Positions 16,222 to 23,950 of a stretch of 60,562 bases of DNA are shown in pieces (position 1 is the stretch's first letter; the number at the start of each line of letters is the position of its first letter). The DNA lies in the NCBI GenBank assembly GCA_041686955.1, contig JAWLCV010000018.1, positions 1 to 60,562 on the forward strand, read 5' to 3'. The position numbers were made by a program, and so were the translations under genes. Origin of the DNA: UBA7803 sp041686955. Lineage in GTDB: Bacteria > Pseudomonadota > Gammaproteobacteria > Pseudomonadales > Azotimanducaceae. The notes beneath the pieces were generated by a model that was not told where the DNA came from, ran no database searches, and saw only the letters and a program-made list of their open reading frames with translations.

Positions 16222-17246
16222 GGCGGCGGTGCGCCGTCGGCGACGGCATCCGCGTCGACGACGGTGGAGCCCACCGCGAAAAGAGCAGGATAGCCGTTCA
16301 CCGCGTCGCTCGGGGACAACGGCCTCCCCTTGCCCAGGTTGAGCTGCAGGCGAAGCACGTTCAGCACGCCTTCGCCGCAGGCGATGCGGATGCCGTCCCG
16401 TCCGGCGGCGAGGATGGTACCCGGCGGGGCCCGGGCGGTGTCTTCCTGGGCGCGTGCGTCGAGCAGGGCCATGCGGGCCCGGCCCACGCCGGCGAACGGG
16501 GGGATGCGGTGGCGCAGGGCACGCACCTGCCGCTCGATGTGGATGGCCGGGCTCGACCAACGGACGGCGGCGTCGGCACGATCGATCTTGCTGGCGTACA
16601 TGACGCCGTTGCCGGGCTGCGGCGTCGGCACCGCGTGCGGCAAATCGGAGAGGCATTGCAGCAGGAGTTCGGTTCCGAGCGCCGCGAGGCGCCTTTCGAG
16701 ACCCGGCGTGTCCGTCTCATCATCGATGGGACAGGTTCGGCAGGTGTACACCGGCCCGGTGTCCAGGCCTTCGTCCATCTGCATGATGCACACCCCGGTG
16801 ATATCGTCGCCGGCGAGAATGGCCCTCTCCACGGGCGCGGCGCCGCGCCAGCGGGGCAGCAGCGACGGGTGCACGTTGACGCAGCCGTAACGGGGGGCCC
16901 GCAGGATGGCCGGGGGCAGCAGCAGTCCGTAGGCGGCCACCACCAGCACGTCCAGACCCAGCTCTTTCAGGGCTTCGGCCTGCTCGGGACCGCGAAGGCT
17001 CGCCGGATCCCGCACCGGCAGATCGTGGTCGCGCGCCAGGGATTTCACCGGCGCGGGCTGCAGCTTCCTGCCACGGCCTACCGGACGGTCGGGCTGGGTG
17101 TAGACCACCTCCGGAATGCGCCCGCCCCGGATCAATCCCTGGAGGATGTGCACGGCGAAATCGGGAGTCCCGGCGAAACCCAGGCGCAGGCGATGGCTGC
17201 CGTTGCCTGCGCTGGAGCGGTCCGCGCCCTGTGGCTGGGTCGTCAT
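16218..17246 (-). CDS. fmt: methionyl-tRNA formyltransferase
   Basis: Fmt formylates the initiator Met-tRNA using 10-formyltetrahydrofolate. The 342-residue protein has LGFAGTPDFAVHIL near its start, the folate and catalytic signature NVHPSLLPRWRGAAPVERAI (catalytic Asn, His and the SLLP loop) and the C-terminal tRNA-binding domain. It begins 7 bp after def. About 20 residues precede the conserved core, so a slightly later start is possible, though no better codon stands out. Confidence 0.96.
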   Translation of the reverse strand: MTTQPQGADRSSAGNGSHRLRLGFAGTPDFAVHILQGLIRGGRIPEVVYTQPDRPVGRGRKLQPAPVKSLARDHDLPVRDPASLRGPEQAEALKELGLDVLVVAAYGLLLPPAILRAPRYGCVNVHPSLLPRWRGAAPVERAILAGDDITGVCIMQMDEGLDTGPVYTCRTCPIDDETDTPGLERRLAALGTELLLQCLSDLPHAVPTPQPGNGVMYASKIDRADAAVRWSSPAIHIERQVRALRHRIPPFAGVGRARMALLDARAQEDTARAPPGTILAAGRDGIRIACGEGVLNVLRLQLNLGKGRPLSPSDAVNGYPALFAVGSTVVDADAVADGAPPP

Positions 17247-17253
17247 GGCCCGG

Positions 17254-17757
17254 TCAGGCGCGCACGCGTTGCAGCTTTTCCAGCTTCTTGCGGATCCGGT
17301 CGCGTTTCAGGTTGGAGAGGTAGTCGACGAACAGCTTGCCGTCCAGATGGTCGCACTCGTGCTGGATGCACACGGCCAGCAGCCCCTCGGCCTCCATCTC
17401 CAGGGGCGCCCCGTTCCGGTCCAGGGCCTTGACCCGGATGTGCTCGGCCCGGGTGACCGGCTCGTAGAATCCGGGAACCGACAGGCACCCTTCCTCCGTC
17501 TCCACCTGCCCGCTCAGCAGCTCGATCTCGGGATTGATGAAAGCGTGCGGGTCATCGCGGTTTTCCGACACGTCGACGACGATGATGCGGCGATGGACGT
17601 TCACTTGAGTGGCGGCCAGACCGATGCCGGGCGCGTCGTACATGGTCTCCAGCATGTCGTCGATGAGCTCGCGCACCGCGTCGTCCACCTGCACCACGGG
17701 CTTGGCCTTGGTGCGCAGGCGCGGGTCCGGATACTCGAGGATGTTGAGAATGCTCAT
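17254..17757 (-). CDS. def: peptide deformylase
   Basis: The 167-residue metalloenzyme removes the formyl group from new proteins. All three family motifs are present: GIGLAATQV, EGCLSVPG (metal Cys) and QHECDHLDGK (HExxH). It is the first gene of the leftward def-fmt-rsmB-trkA-trkH unit. Confidence 0.98.
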   Translation of the reverse strand: MSILNILEYPDPRLRTKAKPVVQVDDAVRELIDDMLETMYDAPGIGLAATQVNVHRRIIVVDVSENRDDPHAFINPEIELLSGQVETEEGCLSVPGFYEPVTRAEHIRVKALDRNGAPLEMEAEGLLAVCIQHECDHLDGKLFVDYLSNLKRDRIRKKLEKLQRVRA

Positions 17758-17849
17758 GTCGACTCTTCGCCGGCTCGCCCGGGCTGGAAAGTTCCGGACC
17801 GGGACGAACCTATGGTGTTGGTGGAATTGAGGCTGCTAAGATTGTGAAG

Positions 17850-17855
17850 ATTATA
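17850..17855 (-). promoter_or_regulatory. candidate -10 box for the def operon
   Basis: In the 263-bp divergent gap between def and the LysM gene, the leftward strand carries a perfect TATAAT about 95 bp before the def start, in the most AT-rich part of the gap. No good -35 box is seen at the usual distance. The rest of the gap shows no other clear feature. Confidence 0.4.
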
Positions 17856-18020
17856 ACTTTTCCGTTCCGCAAAAACTCGTATCGTTGCGCACGGATACCC
17901 ATCGGGCGCGATGGCTTCTCCGATCCGCCGACGACCGGCGGACGGTTCGTACGACTTTGACCGCCGGGACGCGCCAATGATTCACCGGCGTCGTCGCGGC
18001 GGCATCGAGGACAATAAAGG

Positions 18021-19085
18021 ATGAGCAAGATGCGAACCGTTCGCCGCACGCTCCAGGGTCTGGTACTGGCGTTCGCGGCACTCTCCGCAGCGGCCGCCAC
18101 GGACCTCTCCGCGTATCTGCGGGAGGATCACCCGGACGTGTACACGGTGGTGAAAGGCGACACCCTGTGGGACATCAGCGGCCGCTTTCTCGAGCGGCCG
18201 TGGTTGTGGCCCGAGCTGTGGCGGGTGAACCCGCAGATCGAAAACCCTCACCTCATCTACCCGGGCGACCGCATCGCTCTGGTGTGGGTGGACGGCCAGC
18301 CCCAGCTCCAGCTCGAGCGGGGCGTGGCCGGCAGGACCCAGCGCCTGACGCCGGACAAGCTGTCGCCGCGGGTGCGCGCCACGCCGCTGGAGTCCGCCAT
18401 CCCCGCCATCCGGCTGGATGCCATTCAACCGTTCCTGGTTCAGAACCGGGTCGTGGAGCCCGGCACCCTGGATGCGCAGCCCTACGTGGTCCAGGGCGAG
18501 AGCGAGCGGCTGGTGCTCGGCGCCGGGGATCGCATCTACGTGCGCGGCGAGCTCCCCGACAGCCAGAGCTTCAGCATCGTGCGCAAGGGCCCCCTGTACG
18601 TCGACCCGGAGACCGACGAGGTGCTGGGTCGCGAAGCGACCTACATCGGCCTCGGTCAGGCGGTGGCCCAGAACGACGACATCGCCACCATGCTGGTGAG
18701 CAGCACCCGTGAGGAAGTGCAGGTAGGCGACCGCATCCTGCCCACGGAAGAGCGGCGCCTGCAGTCCACCTTCTTCCCCAGCGCCCCGGCGGATCAGGTG
18801 CGGGGTCAGATCATCTCCGTGTTCAGCGGCGTGACCCAGGTGGGGCAGTACGACGTGGTGGCGCTGAACCGTGGCGAGCGGGAGGGGCTGGAGCCCGGCA
18901 ACGTGCTCGCCATCTACAAGCGGGGCGCCCTGGCGCGGGACCGCATCGCCAACGAGACCATTCGCCTGCCCAGCGAGCGCGCGGGGCTCCTGATGGTGTT
19001 CCGCACCTTCGAGAAGCTCTCCTACGCTCTGGTGCTGGAGACGGAGCGTCCGCTGGCGGTCTTCGACGAGGTGCGCAACCCCTGA
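18021..19085 (+). CDS. LysM-domain peptidoglycan-binding protein (TsaP-like)
   Basis: A 354-residue exported protein. A signal peptide (about residues 1-26, ending AALSAAAATD) is followed by one LysM domain (YTVVKGDTLWDISGRFL to NPHLIYPGDRIAL, about 41-88) and a long C-terminal region found in the family next to dprA. In Pseudomonas the gene between def and dprA is TsaP, which anchors the type IV pilus secretin to peptidoglycan. The same role is an inference here because no pilus genes are in the window. GAGG lies about 9 bp before the ATG. Confidence 0.85.
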   Translation: MSKMRTVRRTLQGLVLAFAALSAAAATDLSAYLREDHPDVYTVVKGDTLWDISGRFLERPWLWPELWRVNPQIENPHLIYPGDRIALVWVDGQPQLQLERGVAGRTQRLTPDKLSPRVRATPLESAIPAIRLDAIQPFLVQNRVVEPGTLDAQPYVVQGESERLVLGAGDRIYVRGELPDSQSFSIVRKGPLYVDPETDEVLGREATYIGLGQAVAQNDDIATMLVSSTREEVQVGDRILPTEERRLQSTFFPSAPADQVRGQIISVFSGVTQVGQYDVVALNRGEREGLEPGNVLAIYKRGALARDRIANETIRLPSERAGLLMVFRTFEKLSYALVLETERPLAVFDEVRNP

Positions 19086-19194
19086 CCCGGACATCCTGAC
19101 GACGAGGCGTCGTCCCGCCCGACCGCGGGCCGGCGTCTCACGTCCGCCCCGCAACGCGCCGACTACGCTGCTCCTTTTGAATGGAGGGCTGGCG

Positions 19195-20229
19195 GTGGGA
19201 GCAGAGGAGGCGTTTCACCTCGCCGCGTTGGTTCACAGCCTGGGCCGCACCCGGGCCGCGGCGGCACTGGCCGAGGCCCCCTGCGCCGGAGCCGCGCTCC
19301 GCCGGGCGGCCGGGCCCAAGGAGGACCCGGAGCGCCTGGCCGCCGTCTGCCGCTCCCGGCGCATCACCCTGCTCAGTGCGGATGACCCGCGCTTTCCTCC
19401 GTCACTGAGTCACATTCCGGACCCCCCTCTGATTCTCTACGCCCTGGGCGATCTCGAGGCGCTGGCACGGCCGGCGGTAGCGGTGGTGGGGGCCCGGCGC
19501 TGCACCCGGCTCGGCGCGGAGCTCGCGTCCGACCTGGCGGCGGAGCTGGCCCGCTCTGGTCTCGGCATCGTCAGCGGTCTGGCCCGGGGCATCGATGCGG
19601 CCGCCCACCGCGCAGCGGCTCGTCACGGGGTGACGGTGGCGGTGCTGGGCAGCGGCATCGCCAACCCGTACCCGGTCGGTCATCGGGGCCTGGTGGAGCT
19701 CATCCTGCAACGCGGCGGGCTGCTGCTGAGTGAGTACTCACCATTCGCCCCGGCGTTGAAGCACCACTTCCCGGAGCGCAACCGGCTCATCAGCGGGCTG
19801 TCGGCCGCGGTGGTGGTGGTGGAAGCCGGCGAGCACAGCGGGTCGCTGATCACCGCGCGCATGGCGCTGGAACAGGGGCGCGAGGTGCTGGCGGTTCCGG
19901 GGGCGGTGACCAGCCCCGTGAGCCGCGGCTGCCACCGGTTGCTGCGCGACGGCGCCGGGCTGGTGGAGAGCGCCACCGACGTGCTGCAGGCCCTGGGGCT
20001 GGCGGACCGGGCGGCCGAGGCGGTGCCCGCGCAGGCGGCGCCGGACGATTCCCGGCTGGCGCGGCTGCTGGCGGCAGTGGCGGGCACCGTCACTACTCTG
20101 GACGAGGTCGCCGCCGTGAGCGGCGTTGCCGGCCACGAGGCGGCGGCAGGATTGGTGGAGCTGGAGCTGGCCGGGTTTGTCCGCCAGGTGCCCGGCGGTT
20201 ATATTCGGCGCCCTCGCAGCTCGCAGTGA
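19195..20229 (+). CDS. dprA: DNA processing protein DprA/Smf
   Basis: DprA protects incoming single-stranded DNA and loads RecA on it during transformation. The Rossmann-like core is clear (VAVVGARRCTRLG, IVSGLARGIDAAAH, VLGSGIANPYP, HHFPERNRLISGL, EAGEHSGSLITA). A C-terminal winged-helix domain follows (about residues 280-340). I chose the GTG at 19195, 8 bp after a GGAGG site, over a TTG six codons earlier. Confidence 0.93.
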   Translation: MGAEEAFHLAALVHSLGRTRAAAALAEAPCAGAALRRAAGPKEDPERLAAVCRSRRITLLSADDPRFPPSLSHIPDPPLILYALGDLEALARPAVAVVGARRCTRLGAELASDLAAELARSGLGIVSGLARGIDAAAHRAAARHGVTVAVLGSGIANPYPVGHRGLVELILQRGGLLLSEYSPFAPALKHHFPERNRLISGLSAAVVVVEAGEHSGSLITARMALEQGREVLAVPGAVTSPVSRGCHRLLRDGAGLVESATDVLQALGLADRAAEAVPAQAAPDDSRLARLLAAVAGTVTTLDEVAAVSGVAGHEAAAGLVELELAGFVRQVPGGYIRRPRSSQ

Positions 20230-20259
20230 GCGGGCACCGGCATCAAGGAGCAACCGACC

Positions 20260-20760
20260 ATGTCTTTCGTTGCCATTCTTATGGGTTCGGAATCCGACTG
20301 GCCCGTCATGCAAGCCGCCACCGAGGTGCTCGATCAGCTCGCGGTGGATCACGAGGTGCGGATCACCTCGGCTCATCGGACGCCCCAGGCGACCGCCGAA
20401 TACGTGGCTGACGCGGAGGCTCGGGGCTGTGCCGTGTTCATCTGCGGCGCCGGCATGGCCGCGCACCTGGCAGGGGCCGTGGCGGCACACACCGTCCGGC
20501 CGGTCATCGGCGTGCCCATCGACAGTGGTCCGCTGTCCGGCTTCGACGCTCTTCTGTCCACGGCCCAGATGCCCGGCGGCATTCCGGTGGCGACGGTGGC
20601 CGTGGGCAAGGCCGGTGCCAAGAATGCCGGCTACCTGGCGGCTCAGATGCTGTCGCTGGCCGACGCGGAACTCGCCCGCAAGCTGCAGGCCGACCGGGAG
20701 GGCAATCGCGATCGCATCCGCGTCCAGAACGAGCGCCTGCAGGCGTCGCTTGCGAAGTGA
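20260..20760 (+). CDS. purE: 5-(carboxyamino)imidazole ribonucleotide mutase (PurE class I)
   Basis: A 166-residue enzyme of purine synthesis that converts N5-CAIR to CAIR. It carries the signature MGSESDWPVM, SAHRTP, GAGMAAHLAGAVAAHT and GGIPVATVAVG. The partner purK is not adjacent, although class I PurE needs it. purE is inserted here between dprA and tsaC, and the start of tsaC overlaps its stop codon. Confidence 0.97.
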   Translation: MSFVAILMGSESDWPVMQAATEVLDQLAVDHEVRITSAHRTPQATAEYVADAEARGCAVFICGAGMAAHLAGAVAAHTVRPVIGVPIDSGPLSGFDALLSTAQMPGGIPVATVAVGKAGAKNAGYLAAQMLSLADAELARKLQADREGNRDRIRVQNERLQASLAK

Positions 20761-21353
20761 ACCCCTGGCACCTGCACCTCGCGGTGCGCGTGCTGCGGCG
20801 CGGCGGTCTGGTGCTGCACGCCACCGAAGGGGTCTGGGGGATCGCGTGCGACCCGTGGAGCCCGGAAACGGTGCAGCGGCTGCTGACCCTGAAGCAGCGG
20901 GACGTGGGGAAAGGGCTCATCGTCATGGCTGCCGACGCCGACACCTTCAGGGCGGAGCTCGACGCCCTGCCCGTCTCGGACCGCCGGCGGATTCTCGACA
21001 GCTGGCCCGGAGCGGTGACCTGGGTGGTGCCGAACCGGCAGTTCCCGGCGTGGATCACCGGCGGCCGTGATACGGTGGCGCTGCGGGTGAGCGGGCATCC
21101 CCAGGCCCGCGCGCTGTGCCGGCGCTGGGGTGGAGCGCTGGTGACCACCTCGGCCAACCGGTCGGGCCGGCCGCCGCCCTGCAACGCCGTGCAGGCCCGC
21201 GCCTGCTGGCGCGATCTGCGGACGGCCGGCGCTGCCATGGACGTGGAGGTTCACCTGCTGCCGGGGGAGACCCTGGGCCGGGGCGGGCCCAGCGAGATCC
21301 GCACGCTCACGGGGTGCCGCCTGCGGGTCGGTCCCGGCCGGGAGGCACGCTGA
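20757..21353 (+). CDS. tsaC: threonylcarbamoyl-AMP synthase TsaC (YrdC family)
   Basis: This 198-residue protein makes threonylcarbamoyl-AMP for the t6A37 modification of ANN-decoding tRNAs. Family motifs are HATEGVWGIACDP, LKQRDVGKGLIVMA (substrate-binding Lys/Arg) and TTSANRSGRPP. The GTG start overlaps the purE stop (GTGA), and its stop overlaps the aroE start, so the three are probably co-translated. The length fits the single-domain TsaC type rather than Sua5. Confidence 0.95.
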   Translation: MNPWHLHLAVRVLRRGGLVLHATEGVWGIACDPWSPETVQRLLTLKQRDVGKGLIVMAADADTFRAELDALPVSDRRRILDSWPGAVTWVVPNRQFPAWITGGRDTVALRVSGHPQARALCRRWGGALVTTSANRSGRPPPCNAVQARACWRDLRTAGAAMDVEVHLLPGETLGRGGPSEIRTLTGCRLRVGPGREAR

Positions 21354-22222
21354 TGGATCGCTACGCGGTGGTCGGCAATCCGGTCGCCCATTCCCTGTCG
21401 CCGCGCATTCACCGCCTGTTCGCCGAGGCCACGGGCCAGGCCCTGCGTTACGAGACCCTGCTGGCTCCCCTGGACGGCTTCGCGGTCACCGTGGACGAGT
21501 TCTTCGCGGCGGGCGGCGCCGGGTTGAACGTCACCGTGCCCTTCAAGGGCGAAGCCGCCGCCTGGGTCACGGAGCTGGATCCGGCGGCGCGGGCCGCCGG
21601 CGCGGTGAACACCATCGTGCGTCACGGCGCGGGGTTCCGGGGATTCAACACCGACGGGGAAGGGCTGGTACGAGACCTGGTCGGAAACTGCCGCGAGCGA
21701 CTCGCGGGGGCACGGATCCTGCTGCTCGGCGCCGGTGGCGCCGCCCGCGGCGTGGTGCGGCCGTTGCTGGCGGAAGACCCGCAGCGGCTGGTGATCGCCA
21801 ACCGCACCGCCGAGCGTGCCGAGTCTCTGGCGGCGTCGCTTCGGGATGCGGCGTCGCCGGGGCAGGCCGTCGGGTCGGGCCTGGATGCGGTGACGGAATC
21901 GTTCGATCTGGTGATCAACGCCACCTCCGCCGGGCTCTCGGGGCAGGCGCTTTCCGGACTCGACCCGGTGGTGGTGAAGGACGCGGTGTGTTACGACATG
22001 ATCTACGGCGCGCCGGGATCCCCGGGAGACACCGCCTTCTGCCGCTGGGCCGCAGGGCACGGGGCCCGACGCACGGTGGATGGGCTGGGAATGCTGGTGG
22101 AGCAGGCGGCCCTGGCATTCCGGCTGTGGCGGGGCGTCGCCCCGGACACCGCCCCGGTGATCGAGCGGTTGCGCACGGAGCGGTTGCGCAAGGAGCGGTT
22201 GCGCACGGAGAACGATCGATGA
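21353..22222 (+). CDS. aroE: shikimate dehydrogenase
   Basis: AroE reduces 3-dehydroshikimate to shikimate with NADPH. The 289-residue protein has NPVAHSLSPRIH (substrate Ser-x-Ser), NVTVPFKGEA (catalytic Lys), NTDGEGLVRDL and the NADP loop LLGAGGAARGV. Its last 15 or so residues are a repeat-derived, highly charged tail (three copies of a five-residue Arg/Leu/Glu unit) not expected in AroE. The stop overlaps the start of the zinc ribbon gene (ATGA). Confidence 0.96.
   Translation: MDRYAVVGNPVAHSLSPRIHRLFAEATGQALRYETLLAPLDGFAVTVDEFFAAGGAGLNVTVPFKGEAAAWVTELDPAARAAGAVNTIVRHGAGFRGFNTDGEGLVRDLVGNCRERLAGARILLLGAGGAARGVVRPLLAEDPQRLVIANRTAERAESLAASLRDAASPGQAVGSGLDAVTESFDLVINATSAGLSGQALSGLDPVVVKDAVCYDMIYGAPGSPGDTAFCRWAAGHGARRTVDGLGMLVEQAALAFRLWRGVAPDTAPVIERLRTERLRKERLRTENDR
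22166..22210 (+). repeat. 15-bp tandem repeat, three copies, at the 3' end of aroE
   Basis: The unit CGGTTGCGCACGGAG occurs at 22166-22180, 22181-22195 (one base different: AAGGAG for ACGGAG) and 22196-22210. Because the unit is a multiple of three it adds RLRTE-type residues in frame and could vary in copy number without breaking aroE. Confidence 0.9.
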
Positions 22223-22458
22223 GTCGACCTCGCTTCATTGCAGGAGCCGTCTGCCCCGAGTGCCGCGCGGTGGACCGGATCGTCGTCGAAGGCAGCGGCG
22301 AGGCCCGGCAGCGGCGCTGCGTGAGCTGCGGCTACACCGACTCGGCGCTGCCCGGAGCCGCCGCTCCGGCAACCCGCTTCTCGCGGCCGGGACGGGCGGC
22401 GGGGGGCGGCGATTCGCCGCCCACCGTCGTGCGGATCGTCGAGCCCGACAAGCGCTGA
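22219..22458 (+). CDS. YheV-family putative zinc ribbon protein
   Basis: A 79-residue protein starting MSRPRFIAGAVCPECRAVD, with a second pair CVSCGY, so a four-cysteine zinc ribbon. The RFIAGAVCP start is typical of the YheV/DUF2387 family of gammaproteobacteria, whose function is unknown. The C-terminal half is low-complexity and rich in Ala, Pro, Gly and Arg, ending VVRIVEPDKR. It overlaps the aroE stop by 4 bp. Confidence 0.85.
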   Translation: MSRPRFIAGAVCPECRAVDRIVVEGSGEARQRRCVSCGYTDSALPGAAAPATRFSRPGRAAGGGDSPPTVVRIVEPDKR

Positions 22459-22481
22459 CGGTTGGGGTTCCGTTCGGATTC

Positions 22482-22495
22482 TTGATTCAAATCAA
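22482..22495. promoter_or_regulatory. FNR/ANR-type binding site upstream of the oxidase operon
   Basis: TTGATTCAAATCAA is a perfect match to the FNR half-site palindrome TTGAT-N4-ATCAA. It is centred about 69 bp upstream of the start point predicted from the downstream promoter, which is compatible with control of that promoter by an oxygen-sensing CRP/FNR regulator. Confidence 0.75.
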
Positions 22496-22522
22496 TTAGA
22501 CGATAGGTAATCGCCCCTTCGG

Positions 22523-22550
22523 TTGTCTTATAGAGGCCCACTGCTATAAT
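22523..22550 (+). promoter_or_regulatory. sigma70-type promoter for the caa3 oxidase operon
   Basis: TTGTCT (22523-22528), a 16-bp spacer and TATAAT (22545-22550), the latter preceded by TGC, which makes an extended -10 element. The predicted start near 22557 leaves a leader of about 190 nt before coxB. I see no riboswitch or clear terminator in that leader. Confidence 0.7.
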
Positions 22551-22746
22551 CCGGCGCGCAGATCCGAGCCGGCATCCGCGCCGCTCACGTCTCAGGGGTT
22601 CTGAAAAGGTAGTTCGTTTTCGCACAAGCCCTGTCGCCCGGGCACGTGCCCGCGCGTCTCTCTACCGAGAAAGGCTTCCAAGAACGACGGCAGCCGCCCG
22701 CCGGGATTGCTTTGTTTGCGAAAACCCAATGGATCAAGGTGCAACG

Positions 22747-23892
22747 GTGAAGAAATTGTTGTTGATGGGCTCCGCGTGCGGTGCGGGCATCGCTTCGATG
22801 CTCCTCTCGGTCACGGCAGCGGCGAACGGCTTGAACATGCCCCAAGGGGTGACGGAAACCAGCCGCACCGTCTACGACCTGCACATGCTCATCGTCTGGG
22901 TCTGCGTGATCATCGGTGTGGTGGTGTTCGGCGCCATCCTCTGGTCGGTGATCCATCACCGCAAATCTGCAGGTCACGAGGCGGCGCAGTTCCACGAAAG
23001 CACCCGTCTCGAGATCATGTGGACCCTGATCCCCACCCTGATCCTCATCGGCATGGCCTGGCCGGCGACCCAGACGCTGATCGAGATGTACGACACCGGC
23101 GGCGAGGACATGACCGTCGAGATCCGCGGTTATCAGTGGCGCTGGCAGTACAAATACCTGGACGACGACCTCAACAGCCGCTTCGGCTACTTCAGCAACC
23201 TGTCCACTCCCCGGGAAGAGATCGAGAACCAGTCCGCCAAGGGTCAGTACTACCTGCTGGAGGTGGACAACCCGTTGCGCATTCCCGCCGGCCGCAAGGT
23301 GCGGCTGCTGCTCACCGCCGAGGACGTGATCCATTCCTGGTGGGTGCCGGAGTTCGGCGTCAAGCGTGACGCCATTCCCGGGATGCTGAACGAAACCTGG
23401 ACCAAGGTGGATGAGCCCGGTGTCTACCGCGGCCAGTGCACCGAGCTGTGCGGTAAGGATCACGGCTTCATGCCCGTGGTCGTGGAGGTGCTGCCCCAGC
23501 AGGAGTACGACGCCTGGTACAGCGAGCAGCTGCAGGCAGAGTCCGCTCGTCAGGAAGCGCTGTCGAAGACGTTCACCCCGGAGGAGCTGATGGCCCAGGG
23601 CGAGCAGGTGTACAACACGTTCTGCGCCTCGTGCCACCAGGCCAACGGCCAGGGCGTGCCGCCGGTGTTTCCTGCCATTGCCGGCAGCCCCATTGCCACC
23701 GGGCCGAAGGATGCGCACATCGACGTGGTGGTGGACGGTGTTCCGGGCACCGCCATGCAGGCCTTCGGCCGGCAGCTCGACGCCGCCCAGATCGCCGCGG
23801 TGGTTCACTACGAGCGCAACGCCTTCGGCAATGCCTCCGGCGACGTCACCCAGCCGGCGGACGTGGTGGCGCGGCAGTCTCAGGAGCAGTGA
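22747..23892 (+). CDS. coxB: cytochrome c oxidase subunit II with fused cytochrome c domain (caa3 type)
   Basis: Subunit II accepts electrons at the CuA centre. It has a signal peptide (KKLLLMGSACGAGIASML), two membrane helices (LHMLIVWVCVIIGVVVFG; LIPTLILIGMAWP) and the CuA motif GQCTELCGKDHGFMP. A C-terminal cytochrome c domain with heme motif CASCH (about residues 290-340) makes it caa3-type, so it may not need a separate soluble cytochrome c. I prefer the GTG at 22747 (AAGG 7 bp upstream, Lys-rich signal start) over an ATG six codons earlier that lacks a ribosome site. Confidence 0.95.
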   Translation: MKKLLLMGSACGAGIASMLLSVTAAANGLNMPQGVTETSRTVYDLHMLIVWVCVIIGVVVFGAILWSVIHHRKSAGHEAAQFHESTRLEIMWTLIPTLILIGMAWPATQTLIEMYDTGGEDMTVEIRGYQWRWQYKYLDDDLNSRFGYFSNLSTPREEIENQSAKGQYYLLEVDNPLRIPAGRKVRLLLTAEDVIHSWWVPEFGVKRDAIPGMLNETWTKVDEPGVYRGQCTELCGKDHGFMPVVVEVLPQQEYDAWYSEQLQAESARQEALSKTFTPEELMAQGEQVYNTFCASCHQANGQGVPPVFPAIAGSPIATGPKDAHIDVVVDGVPGTAMQAFGRQLDAAQIAAVVHYERNAFGNASGDVTQPADVVARQSQEQ

Positions 23893-23950
23893 GACCGGCG
23901 GCGCGTACCCGACAGCATGAATACTCGCTAGAACTCACAGGAAGCAGGCC

